Source: Dehalobacterium sp040766325
Lineage (GTDB): Bacteria > Bacillota > Dehalobacteriia > Dehalobacteriales > Dehalobacteriaceae
Length of the DNA stretch: 64,000 nt
Direction: 5' to 3'
Assembly: GCA_040766325.1 (NCBI GenBank)
Contig: JAXGQR010000009.1
Coordinates: 1 to 64,000 of the forward strand
The notes under the pieces are model-generated. The model had not been told where the DNA came from. It saw only the letters and a list, made by a program, of their open reading frames with translations, and made no database searches. Positions 37,154 through 45,875 of this stretch are shown one piece after another. A program made the translations under genes and the position numbers. Each line of letters starts with the position of its first letter. Within the stretch, counting starts at the first letter, position 1.

Positions 37154-38206
37154 ATGGGCTTCAAAAGAATCTTTCATACGGTAGAAACCCATTCCGGAGA
37201 ACCAATGCGTGTTATTACAGGAGGTGTTCCCAATATCCCGGGCAACACTGTCTATGAACAAATGCAGTGGTTAAGAGAAAATGATGATCAAATAAGAATG
37301 TTAATGCTTAGAGAGCCAAGAGGTTATCCACCATTATGTTGCAATCTGATTGTACCTCCCAAGCACCCTGATGCAGCAGCCGGATACATCATTATGGAAC
37401 AGACCGAATATCCCTTAATGTCTGGTGGCAATACCATTTCTGTAGCCACAGTTTTGTTAGAAACGGGCATGATTCCCATGAAGGAACCGGTAACAGAATT
37501 TCAATTAGAGGCTCCGGCCGGCTTGATTGGTATTAAGGCAGAATGTCATAACGGTAAAGTAACCAGCGTAACATTTAAAAATGTACCGGCTTTTGCCGCA
37601 TATACGGATACAGTGATTGACGTACCTGAACTGGGGAAAGTTACTGTGGACGTGGCATGGGGCGGTATGTTTTATGTAATTGCCGATGTAAGGCAATTTG
37701 ATTGGCTTAAACTTGTTCCTGAGCAAGGTGGTGAAATTACCCGAGTATCTTCTTTGATTTCAAGAGCTGCCCAAGACCAATTACCGGTCGCTCATCCTGA
37801 TTATCCGGGGGTTGGTATTACAATTTCCCAATTATCCGGACCTACTGATAATCCGAAAGCCGATTGGAAAAACGCGGTTACCGTAGCGAGCGGTACCGTT
37901 GATTTCAATAATCCAGCGACCTGGAAAGGGGCCCTGGATAGATGTCCGTGCGGTACCGGCACCTGTGCCAAAATGGCAGCTTTGTACGCCAAGGGTCAGC
38001 TGGGTCTTAATGAAGCCTTCATACACGAAGGTTTGTTAGGTACAGTTTATATCGGACACCTGGTGGAAGAAGTTCAGATAGGTGACTTCAAGGGGGTTAT
38101 CCCTACAATTGGAGGACAATCATGGATCTATGGATATAATACCTATGTTTTGGATCCCACCGACCCCTTTGTCAATGGTTATACCATCGGCGATATTTGG
38201 TCGTAG
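37154..38206 (+). CDS. Proline racemase-family enzyme with Ser/Cys active site
   Basis: A 350-residue member of the proline racemase superfamily. The second catalytic cysteine is present in CPCGTGTCAKMAAL. At the first position, where racemases have MCGHGTI, this protein reads MSGGNTI, so the first cysteine is replaced by serine. Cys/Cys members are proline racemases or 4-hydroxyproline epimerases, Thr/Cys members dehydrate trans-3-hydroxyproline, and Ser/Cys members have been linked to epimerase and dehydratase activity on hydroxyprolines. GGGGGG precedes the ATG. It lies 163 bases after mttB copy 3 with no terminator seen, so co-transcription is likely. Confidence 0.87.
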   Translation: MGFKRIFHTVETHSGEPMRVITGGVPNIPGNTVYEQMQWLRENDDQIRMLMLREPRGYPPLCCNLIVPPKHPDAAAGYIIMEQTEYPLMSGGNTISVATVLLETGMIPMKEPVTEFQLEAPAGLIGIKAECHNGKVTSVTFKNVPAFAAYTDTVIDVPELGKVTVDVAWGGMFYVIADVRQFDWLKLVPEQGGEITRVSSLISRAAQDQLPVAHPDYPGVGITISQLSGPTDNPKADWKNAVTVASGTVDFNNPATWKGALDRCPCGTGTCAKMAALYAKGQLGLNEAFIHEGLLGTVYIGHLVEEVQIGDFKGVIPTIGGQSWIYGYNTYVLDPTDPFVNGYTIGDIWS

Positions 38207-38259
38207 GCAATCCTGCAGCCATTTATTTAATAAGTAGCTAAATAAAGGAGGATAATCTT

Positions 38260-39045
38260 ATGTATCAGAACAGGGATATGGGAATCAACTATATCAAAGC
38301 ACGTAAAAACCATTCTTGTTACGGCATGGGGATCGGCATTATTATTCTGGATGATGTTTACCCAGGATTCCCAGGAGATGTAAGAAATGCTAGTGCGTGG
38401 GGTTTTCCGGTTCAGTATGAAATCTGTGAAGGGATCGATATTAAAACCTTATTATGGGCAGAAGATAAGACTCCCTGTCTAGAGCCTATTTTAAAGGCTG
38501 CCAAGAAACTGGAAAAAATGGGCTGCCGAGCTATTGCAGCCGAGTGCGGCTATTTTGCTTATTTTCAAAAAGCAGTAGCCGGTGAAGTAGATATTCCGGT
38601 CTTTATGTCAAGCTTGCTTCAGGTACCTTTTATCCAGCAAATAATTGGTCCGAAAAAAGATGTAGGCATTTTCTGTTATCAAAAAAGATTCTTAACTGAA
38701 ACACACCTTCAAAATGTCGGGATTGTTCCGGGAAGCAATTATGTGATTGCCGGAGCAGGCGACGAATACAATGTCACTGAATTCAATAATTTGTGGAGCT
38801 GGGAAGAGCGGCCCTCATGTCCCGAATCATATTATGACAAATCGGAAAAGCAAATCGTCGATGCTTGTATTGATTTCGTAGAAAAGAATCCCCGGATTGG
38901 GGCGATTATGCTGGAATGCACCGGCATGCAGCCATTTGGCCGTGCGATTCAACGGGCACTCGATCTTCCGGTTTTCAGTTGGGGTACAATACTTGATTAT
39001 GCTTACTCTGTAGTTAATCACAGAGATTATTACGGTCACGTGTAA
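38260..39045 (+). CDS. Aspartate/glutamate racemase-family protein
   Basis: A 261-residue protein of the Asp/Glu/hydantoin racemase superfamily. The paired active-site cysteines fit AIAAECGYFAYF (near residue 90) and IMLECTGMQPFG (near 217). AAAGGAGG precedes the ATG, and the gene lies 53 bases after the proline-racemase-family gene, ending in a good terminator. Related proteins racemise amino acids or isomerise maleate-like acids. In this operon it probably acts on a product of the demethylated substrate; the reaction is not known. Confidence 0.85.
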   Translation: MYQNRDMGINYIKARKNHSCYGMGIGIIILDDVYPGFPGDVRNASAWGFPVQYEICEGIDIKTLLWAEDKTPCLEPILKAAKKLEKMGCRAIAAECGYFAYFQKAVAGEVDIPVFMSSLLQVPFIQQIIGPKKDVGIFCYQKRFLTETHLQNVGIVPGSNYVIAGAGDEYNVTEFNNLWSWEERPSCPESYYDKSEKQIVDACIDFVEKNPRIGAIMLECTGMQPFGRAIQRALDLPVFSWGTILDYAYSVVNHRDYYGHV

Positions 39046-39061
39046 ACTTTTAATAACAAAA

Positions 39062-39096
39062 AACAGCCCTTTATTTTATAAGGGGCTGTTTTTTTG
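39062..39096 (+). terminator. Terminator of the mttB3-racemase operon
   Basis: AACAGCCC (39062-39069) pairs with GGGCTGTT (39083-39090), followed by seven T residues. Confidence 0.85.
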
Positions 39097-39157
39097 TTAC
39101 TTCTTTTAACAAATCCTGTTCCTTGGGATAAGCCTGAAAAATATGCCCAACACTTTT

Positions 39158-40801
39158 TTATGAACTGATTGTGGTAACATTCTCTGTAGTCATCTTCTCT
39201 TCGGGAGAATAACTTTCACCGGGTATAACTTCATACATATTCTTATACCCGCCTACCTTATCATATTCTTGAAGATTAGAGACGGCTTTGATATAGGCAA
39301 CGACCATCGCCAGTTGCAAAACTAATATTGGCAATCCACACACAATTACCGAAGTCTGTAAAGCCGAGGTACCACCGCTGATGAGCAATGCTAAAGATAA
39401 TAACCCCATAGCAAATCCCCAGAAAATCTTTAGAGGCGCCGGCGGCTCTTTTCCTTCAGATTCCAGCCCAAACCCTTTAGTGGTCATAGCAGCAATAGTT
39501 GACGTCATCGAATCTGCCAATGTAACAAAGGAAATCGCTACAGCAAGTGCGCCTAAAACTATGGTCAAACCGGATAAGGGAAACTGCTGGAACAGTGCAT
39601 ATAAAGACACTTCAATGCCAAATTCATTAATAAGTTGTCCAATATTTGTCCCTTGGAAATGATCCATGTATATAGCCGCTCCACCCATAATTGAAAACCA
39701 GACAATACCAAAAGCCGCAGGTGCAATAAGATTTACTGTGACAAATTCCCGAATGGTACGTCCATAAGCACAACGTACCAGGAATAATCCTACAATAGGA
39801 GCAAAGGACAGCCACCAGGCCCAATAAAAAATACTCCACGAACCTGTCCAGCCACTTTTTTCGATTGGATCCAGGAACAAAGTCATCTCCGGAAGATGAT
39901 AAATATAGTTCCCAATCGATGTAAACATATTTTCTAAAATAAATATTGTCGGCCCTAAAATTAGCACAAAAGCCATCAGAGCAGAATACAAGTAGACATT
40001 GGTAGAGCTTAAAAATTTAATTCCTCTATGCAGACCGGTATAGCTGGAGATAGTATAACTAGCGGTTAAGACCAGAATAATTCCCAACCAAAGCATTGGT
40101 CCGGGCTCTATTCCCCATAGGAATTTGAATCCCCCGCCTATTTGCAAGGTGCCAAAACCGAGCGAGGTACCAACACCACCGACAATAGCGAAGATAGATA
40201 AACAGTCCACAAAATATCCCCAGCCACCATTAATTTTATCTCCCAGCAAGGGATACAAAGCAGAACTTACGGCAAATTTCTTTTTGACATTATAGTAGAA
40301 AAATGCACAGCATACCGCAACGCTTACATATATTCCGTAAGTATGAAGCGTCCAATGGAAGTAAGTAAATCTTAGGGCGTTGTCTGCAGCTCCTACGGAC
40401 TCAGGTTCAACCCCTAAAAAAGGGGGAGGAGTCATGTAATGTGACATCGGTTCAGCAACTCCATAAAACACAATCCCTACGGCAATTCCAGCACAAATGG
40501 AAATGGCCCACCAGTTAAATTTACTCATTTCCGGCTTAGCATCAGGCCCGCCAAGTTTAATTTTTCCATACCTGCTGTAACCTGCCCAAAGACAAAAGAC
40601 AAGCAGGGCGGTAGCACCAAAGGCATAAAACCAGCTAAAATATTTCAGTGTCCAGCTTAAGGCAAAAGAAGCAGCGTTTCCAAAACCCTCAGCGTTAAAT
40701 AAGCCAATGAGAACTGCAATCACCGCAAGAATCGCAGGCGGATAAAAAACCGGTTTGTTAATCATTGTTAATAAGCTCTTGTTTTCTTTTTGATCTCCCA
40801 T
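39158..40801 (-). CDS. BCCT-family betaine/carnitine/choline transporter
   Basis: A 547-residue carrier with 12 predicted membrane helices. Family landmarks are WWAISICAGIAVGIVFYGVAE (first half), HWTLHTYGIYV, and the tryptophan-rich segment FYWAWWLSFAPIVGLFLVRC followed by YGRTIREFV. BCCT proteins import quaternary ammonium compounds such as glycine betaine, carnitine and proline betaine, or exchange them for their products. It lies third in the operon mttB4-OCD-BCCT, so it most likely supplies the substrate of MttB copy 4. AGGAGG precedes the ATG. The short C-terminal tail argues for a catabolic rather than osmotically regulated carrier. Confidence 0.93.
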   Translation of the reverse strand: MGDQKENKSLLTMINKPVFYPPAILAVIAVLIGLFNAEGFGNAASFALSWTLKYFSWFYAFGATALLVFCLWAGYSRYGKIKLGGPDAKPEMSKFNWWAISICAGIAVGIVFYGVAEPMSHYMTPPPFLGVEPESVGAADNALRFTYFHWTLHTYGIYVSVAVCCAFFYYNVKKKFAVSSALYPLLGDKINGGWGYFVDCLSIFAIVGGVGTSLGFGTLQIGGGFKFLWGIEPGPMLWLGIILVLTASYTISSYTGLHRGIKFLSSTNVYLYSALMAFVLILGPTIFILENMFTSIGNYIYHLPEMTLFLDPIEKSGWTGSWSIFYWAWWLSFAPIVGLFLVRCAYGRTIREFVTVNLIAPAAFGIVWFSIMGGAAIYMDHFQGTNIGQLINEFGIEVSLYALFQQFPLSGLTIVLGALAVAISFVTLADSMTSTIAAMTTKGFGLESEGKEPPAPLKIFWGFAMGLLSLALLISGGTSALQTSVIVCGLPILVLQLAMVVAYIKAVSNLQEYDKVGGYKNMYEVIPGESYSPEEKMTTENVTTISS

Positions 40802-40900
40802 TGAAATCCTCCTATCATTTTCTCTTAAGAGTGCTATACATATATAGAACTAGCGTGTAAGGTAAAATTAGGGGGACAGAACAACCAAATATTAACTAAT

Positions 40901-40938
40901 CCTAATATAGGAGCAGATGAATCTGCTCCTATATTAGG
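40901..40938. repeat. Perfect 18-bp inverted repeat between OCD and BCCT genes
   Basis: CCTAATATAGGAGCAGAT (40901-40918) and its exact reverse complement (40921-40938) are separated by two bases. T residues follow on the plus strand, while the minus-strand side is only weakly T-rich. It probably acts as an RNA-stability or partial-termination hairpin that sets BCCT expression below that of the upstream genes. Confidence 0.7.
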
Positions 40939-40965
40939 TTTTGCCATAACAACTAACAACCAATC

Positions 40966-42003
40966 TTACAGGGGAAGCTTTCTGCCAATACCTTTTTCAA
41001 TGGCACGGTTAAATATTTCTCTTGCTACAACTACATCACATACAGATATTCCAATATTGCTGCACACAATTATTTCATCTTTGTTCTCTCTTCCTTTAGC
41101 AACTCCCGCTAGGACTTCGCCGGTTTGACAGTAAATCTCTGGCAGACCATCGGGGAAATAACCCATTTTGGCAAACAATTCATGCTCTTCAGTGCTGTCC
41201 ACAATATATTTGTCGGCTCTTTTGGGGATTTCCGGATCCCAGAAAGTATTTAAATCACAGGGAAGGATGGTTTGTCCTTTAGAGATCCACTCGTTTTTAA
41301 CCACACTAAGAGTCTCTTGGATAATAATTGTCGCGGAAGACATTACCTCACAGCTTTTTGCTATTTCTTCCGGGGTGCTCTTAACTATCGGAACATCGAT
41401 CTTTGGTTGACAAACCCGAATCAGATTATCCATAGCTTCTTCACTGATATCGTTGATGTAAATCTTCTTTAATTTTTTCAAGGCATGAGTAACAAAATTC
41501 ACGTGTTCAATGCCCTGTACACCGGCACCAAACATCCCAAATGTTTCCGCATCAGGATGAAGCTTAGCTGCCGCCAGCACCGTAACCGCAGGAGTTCTCA
41601 TGGCCGTAATCCAGGCAGAATCCATAATTGCAAAAGGGACACCGGAAGAGATATCATTCAGGATCAAAAGACCGGTAGTTTGAGGCAAATTAAACCTTTG
41701 CGGATTATAAGGATAACATTCAATCCACTTCATCCCACATGCGTTTTGTGATGGAACAAAGGCAGGCATAGCGTGAAAGAATACTTCCGGTAAAGGATGA
41801 ATCCCAATTTTAGCCGGCATTTCATATTCATTTTTACCATGGGCAATTAGAGCCTTCTCCGCTAGTTGCAAAATGTCTTCAATGGTTAGTCCCATATCTA
41901 TTACTTCTTTTTGTGTCAGGTAGAGGATTTCTTTTCCCAGATCAATCCTTTCTGTTAAAAAATTATGATCTGTCAAATCTATTTCCGGAATATTCTTAAA
42001 CAT
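40966..42003 (-). CDS. Ornithine cyclodeaminase/mu-crystallin-family protein
   Basis: A 345-residue NAD(P)-binding protein. The Rossmann motif is MFGAGVQGIEHVNF (near residue 180), and ILNDISSGVPFAIMDSAWITAMRT holds the family's conserved substrate region. Members convert ornithine to proline, reduce cyclic imines or form N-alkyl amino acids; substrate range cannot be read from sequence. GGGGGAG precedes the ATG. It lies between mttB copy 4 and a BCCT carrier, so it may handle the secondary or tertiary amino acid left after demethylation. Confidence 0.88.
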   Translation of the reverse strand: MFKNIPEIDLTDHNFLTERIDLGKEILYLTQKEVIDMGLTIEDILQLAEKALIAHGKNEYEMPAKIGIHPLPEVFFHAMPAFVPSQNACGMKWIECYPYNPQRFNLPQTTGLLILNDISSGVPFAIMDSAWITAMRTPAVTVLAAAKLHPDAETFGMFGAGVQGIEHVNFVTHALKKLKKIYINDISEEAMDNLIRVCQPKIDVPIVKSTPEEIAKSCEVMSSATIIIQETLSVVKNEWISKGQTILPCDLNTFWDPEIPKRADKYIVDSTEEHELFAKMGYFPDGLPEIYCQTGEVLAGVAKGRENKDEIIVCSNIGISVCDVVVAREIFNRAIEKGIGRKLPL

Positions 42004-42064
42004 GATTTCTCCCCCTTAAATTTTTGATTAATACACTCAGATGATAAAGCTGATACTTATCTTA

Positions 42065-43507
42065 TTAAGCCAGGTTTTTTAAGATAGCTTGTAATTTATC
42101 CTGAATCTTTTGATCCAACGGCTCCGGTTGATGGTTTTCGATAATGTCCAAAAGCTTTTCTTGGGCCAAACTCGTCATGGAAGGTTTTCCTGCTGCAACC
42201 CAATCGTTATAACGCGTTCTCTTGATTAATTTTGGGAAAAACCATTCTTTCTTAAAATTATGGAAGGTATGCTCTGAAGCCATAAAGGTTCCTCCAGGAC
42301 CTACCTGGGCGATCTCGTCCAAGGCCAGGGAATTTTCATCTACTTCAATCCCCCGTACCAAGCGCTTCGTTTGAGCGATTATTTCATCTGCTAACACCAA
42401 AGCTTGCAGTGAGGTGCTCATACCGGACTCAATATACCCGACATCATGAATCAGATTTCCCCCGCTAAGGGCTGCCATTAAAATGTTTTGCGACGTTTCC
42501 ACAGCATGCTGATAATCACATTCTTTTGCATCGGAACAGCCGGCAGTACTAAAGGTCGGAATCTTGTAATAGGCACCCATCTGGGCCAGGCCGGCAGCCA
42601 GTAACATAAATTCAGGTGAACCGTAGGTAATCTGAGTGGTAGCCATATCCATAATGGTGCAAACGCCACCCATAATGTAAGGAGCACCTTCTCTGACATT
42701 TTGGTGAATCACGAGACCGCTTAAAGATTCTGCCATAGAAATAACCAATGTTCCGGCCAAAGTCGCGGGAGCGGTAACACCGGCTTGAGGGGCAGGGGTA
42801 TAAACTGCCGGTAAGTTATTTTTCGCCATTAACATGGCAACATCTAAGGCATCGAATTCATGAACCAAGGGAGTTACTGGTTCCGAATAAATGGCAAAGA
42901 TAGGATTTGCCTGCAGGGTTTGTAAGCCCCCTACCACTTCTGCTGCCATATCGATCATGGCCTGACAATTTTTGGTGTTATAGGTCCAGTGAAGAATAGC
43001 GTTTGTAGAATTTTTCAACATCGCTTCAAAGGTGTAAACATCCATATATTGGGGTTCTACATCACGAATGGTTCCAAAATCCATCTGGTAATCAATGTTG
43101 GGCAGAGCATCCATTACCCGAGAGGCCCGACAGGTATCGGCATACGCTCCTTCTTTTCTTTCTCCTGTGATAGGATCGATCATAAAGGTTGTGGTTGGTC
43201 CAGGACCAAAATAGAAACGATCACCTTCCAGCATCATTTTTCTATTGCCGTAACGGTCACAAAGGGTAACTCTTGAGGGAGCACTACGGATACATTTTTC
43301 CACTAAGCCTGCCGGAAAACGCACTCGGATTCCGTCAACATAAGCTCCTGCTTTTTTGGCAATCTCGATGGCTTGTGCACTGTGAACATCTACGCCTACG
43401 TGTTCCAAAACTTCCATTGTTGCCGCATGTATTTCCTGACATTGTTCTTCAGTAAACATGCGTATGCCAATACTGGCATTTGTCTTGTAGTTACTTCGAT
43501 TTAACAT
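42065..43507 (-). CDS. MttB-family methyltransferase, copy 4 (non-pyrrolysine)
   Basis: A 480-residue member of the trimethylamine methyltransferase superfamily: GVTAPATLAGTLVISMAESL, GAPYIMGGVCTIMDMATTQ, TAGCSDAKECDYQHAVE and VGPGGTFMASEHTFHNF. There is no in-frame UAG. AGGGGG lies seven bases before the ATG at 43507, which is preferred over a longer frame. A sigma-54 promoter lies at 43555-43571. It heads an operon with an ornithine-cyclodeaminase-family gene and a BCCT carrier, the clearest betaine-type setting of the five copies; compare MtgB and MtpB, which demethylate glycine betaine and proline betaine. Confidence 0.92.
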   Translation of the reverse strand: MLNRSNYKTNASIGIRMFTEEQCQEIHAATMEVLEHVGVDVHSAQAIEIAKKAGAYVDGIRVRFPAGLVEKCIRSAPSRVTLCDRYGNRKMMLEGDRFYFGPGPTTTFMIDPITGERKEGAYADTCRASRVMDALPNIDYQMDFGTIRDVEPQYMDVYTFEAMLKNSTNAILHWTYNTKNCQAMIDMAAEVVGGLQTLQANPIFAIYSEPVTPLVHEFDALDVAMLMAKNNLPAVYTPAPQAGVTAPATLAGTLVISMAESLSGLVIHQNVREGAPYIMGGVCTIMDMATTQITYGSPEFMLLAAGLAQMGAYYKIPTFSTAGCSDAKECDYQHAVETSQNILMAALSGGNLIHDVGYIESGMSTSLQALVLADEIIAQTKRLVRGIEVDENSLALDEIAQVGPGGTFMASEHTFHNFKKEWFFPKLIKRTRYNDWVAAGKPSMTSLAQEKLLDIIENHQPEPLDQKIQDKLQAILKNLA

Positions 43508-43554
43508 TCCTATACCCCCTGCTAATGATTTTGTGATATTCAATCATTATATAA

Positions 43555-43571
43555 AGCAATTCTGATGCCAA
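43555..43571 (-). promoter_or_regulatory. Sigma-54 (-24/-12) promoter of the mttB4-OCD-BCCT operon
   Basis: On the minus strand TTGGCATCAGAATTGCT matches the consensus with the right GG-N10-GC spacing, 48 bases before the mttB start. Confidence 0.85.
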
Positions 43572-43695
43572 TTTAAAGATAATTTATATTATTTGACTTT
43601 AACCATAGATTGAACGGTTTTTATATCATTCAACTACTAAAATATCCGATGCACTAAATAGTTATGGTGAAAATATTGCAAAATATCAAAAATTT

Positions 43696-43713
43696 TGTCA
43701 AACATGTTTGACA
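43696..43713. promoter_or_regulatory. Perfect 18-bp palindrome, likely activator site
   Basis: TGTCAAACATGTTTGACA is a perfect palindrome 125-142 bases upstream of the sigma-54 promoter at 43555-43571, the typical distance for an enhancer-binding-protein site. It lies between that promoter and the 3' end of a sigma-54 activator gene. Confidence 0.65.
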
Positions 43714-43746
43714 TTTTTTTACCGATGTTGAACTTGGTTTAAAAAT

Positions 43747-43778
43747 AAAAAAGCAAGGATTTCTTCCTTGCTTTTTTC
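43747..43778. terminator. Terminator after the second sigma-54 activator
   Basis: AAAAAAGCAAGGA pairs with TCCTTGCTTTTTT, symmetric A and T runs. On the minus strand it follows the activator gene ending at 43793. Confidence 0.85.
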
Positions 43779-43792
43779 TTCCTAGCTTATTT

Positions 43793-45601
43793 CTAATAAG
43801 ATCTGTTTAAATTATATTTTTTGATGCGATATTGGAGACATTGACGACTGATTCCTAATTCAGCAGCAGCCCGAGTAACATTACCACGATTCTTTTTCAA
43901 AGCGAAAATTATTTCATCAATTTCCGAATTCTCTATCTGACTAAAAATATCCTCTTTATTGGTATCTCCTGACTCCAAATAATTTCCACGCACCGGTTTA
44001 TGATTTTCCTGGTTAAACAAATACTTGGGCAGGTGTTCAAGTCTGATGGTATCGGCATCCGGGGTTACAATATTCATGGCACATTCAATACAATGCTTTA
44101 ATTGCCGAACATTCCCCGGCCAATGAAATTTTTGAAACGCCCCGATCACTTTAAGATCGAGATTTTGCACATTTAAGCCTAGATGTTTATTATACTGTTT
44201 AATAAAGAAATTTGATAATAATTCCAGGTCATCCATGCGCTCCCGTAATGGTGGTATTGCCAGGTACACAACGGCTAATCGATAAAACAAGTCCCGACGC
44301 AAAATGCCCTTATCAATGGCTTCATTAGGTTCTATATTACAACTGGTGACAATCCGTACATCAATAGGTATACTTGAATCGTCCCCGAGACGGCGAATCC
44401 TTCTTTCTTCTAGTGCTCTTAGAAGTTTAGCCTGCATTGTCACATTCATAGAATTGATTTCGTCCAAAAAAAAAGTTCCCCCATTGGCCTGTTCCAGCAT
44501 TCCGACCCTGTTGATTGCTCCGGTAAAGGCCCCTTTTGATGTACCAAATAAAATCCCTTCTAATAAGGTTTCAGGAATGGCCGCACAATTAATAGCCAAA
44601 AACGGCCCTTCTGATCGGCTACTTGCCGCATGAATGCTTTGAGCAAATAACTCCTTACCTGTTCCGGTTTCGCCGTAAATAAAAACAGATGAATTTGTTT
44701 TAGCGGCTGCTTTGCCCCAATTAACACAATCTTTAATACTTTTATTAAGCCCCATAATTTGATCAAAAGTAAAATGCAAGCCATTACTTTCCGGCTTATT
44801 TGTATTTTGCGTTCTGGAGATCAATTTTTCCTGGAGGTCAATGTTTTTTTCAACCATTTCTTTAAACCGAGAAAAATCTCTGACAATTGTTGCGGCCCCG
44901 GATACCATCCCGTCTAAGAATAATGGTACCGCATTACATACAACAGAAACCTTTCTGTCATTAACATAATACTCTTGATAGTAATCCAAAACCGGCTTGC
45001 CCGTACTTATTGTTTTCAAAAGCACACTGGATTCCCAATCAAGCTGGTATAATTCAGTTACATGCTTGCCCAAAACATCCTCCGATTTATATCCTTCTAA
45101 TCTCTCCAGCGCAGGATTATAAAAGCATAAGTTTCCCTTGATATCTACAACATAAACTCCTTCGTCAATGGAATTTAAAATATTTTCGAAACTTTGTTTA
45201 GTAACAGTATGATCATCAATTACTTCTTCAAAGTTATTTTTATGTGCTTGATATGTTTCTGAAAAGGAAAAAATGCTCAAAAAGCCATTTTTCTCATGAG
45301 AAAAAATTTTTTTCACCGTAACTTGGATATCCAAATTTTGATTATGGAGATGCAAATCTGATGTAAGAGCACTATCCAAATCTAAGCCGGGAATGATTTT
45401 ATTAAGGGGTACATTTTTTAAATCTTTCTTTTTTAGATCTAATATTTCCAACAATCTCTGATTGTGATCAACAATGATACCCTTTTCATCCACAATAGCA
45501 ATGCCATTTGTAATCATCCCTAAAACACCATGATAAATTTGTTGATTCAAATCTTCTCTCTCTACTCTGTTTTCAGCCATTGAGATAGCTATTATAGACA
45601 C
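43793..45601 (-). CDS. Sigma-54-dependent activator with two PAS domains (minus strand)
   Basis: A protein of about 600 residues: two PAS-type sensor domains (about residues 20-125 and 140-255), AAA+ domain (about 280-515) with Walker A GETGTGKELFAQ, the intact sigma-54 contact loop GAFTGA and Walker B GGTFFLDEIN, then a Fis-type helix-turn-helix (NVTRAAAELGISRQCLQYRI). The start is uncertain: the GTG at 45601 overlaps its own GGGGG site and an ATG at 45580 lacks one. It is encoded directly upstream of the mttB4 operon, on the same strand, and divergent from a sister activator, so it is the best candidate activator of that operon. Confidence 0.9.
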   Translation of the reverse strand: MSIIAISMAENRVEREDLNQQIYHGVLGMITNGIAIVDEKGIIVDHNQRLLEILDLKKKDLKNVPLNKIIPGLDLDSALTSDLHLHNQNLDIQVTVKKIFSHEKNGFLSIFSFSETYQAHKNNFEEVIDDHTVTKQSFENILNSIDEGVYVVDIKGNLCFYNPALERLEGYKSEDVLGKHVTELYQLDWESSVLLKTISTGKPVLDYYQEYYVNDRKVSVVCNAVPLFLDGMVSGAATIVRDFSRFKEMVEKNIDLQEKLISRTQNTNKPESNGLHFTFDQIMGLNKSIKDCVNWGKAAAKTNSSVFIYGETGTGKELFAQSIHAASSRSEGPFLAINCAAIPETLLEGILFGTSKGAFTGAINRVGMLEQANGGTFFLDEINSMNVTMQAKLLRALEERRIRRLGDDSSIPIDVRIVTSCNIEPNEAIDKGILRRDLFYRLAVVYLAIPPLRERMDDLELLSNFFIKQYNKHLGLNVQNLDLKVIGAFQKFHWPGNVRQLKHCIECAMNIVTPDADTIRLEHLPKYLFNQENHKPVRGNYLESGDTNKEDIFSQIENSEIDEIIFALKKNRGNVTRAAAELGISRQCLQYRIKKYNLNRSY

Positions 45602-45875
45602 CCCCTACTGATTGTGCAAATTCCTTACCGTCAATGCAGAGTGGTATTAGTATTATTTTTTCTTATCGACCTCCTTGGGCAAATTTGTTTTAATTATATC
45701 ATAATTTTGCAATTGCAAAACAAAATTTTAACTTTTTGCGCTAAATTTTGCGTTAAAATCTTCTCTCAATTCACGATATCAAATTTATTTTAAATTCAGA
45801 TTTAAAGAAAGGATCTGCTTACTTTGTGGCGAAATAATTATCTTATCGTATAATCCAGAGGCGGTGTTTACTATT
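45602..45875. other. Divergent control region between two sigma-54 activator genes
   Basis: About 270 bases. TTTTGCAATTGCAAAA (45705-45720) is a perfect 16-bp palindrome, followed by two tandem 12-bp repeats TTTTGCGCTAAA (45734-45745) and TTTTGCGTTAAA (45746-45757). These look like regulator-binding sites, possibly for autoregulation. No sigma-54 promoter was recognised here. Confidence 0.6.
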
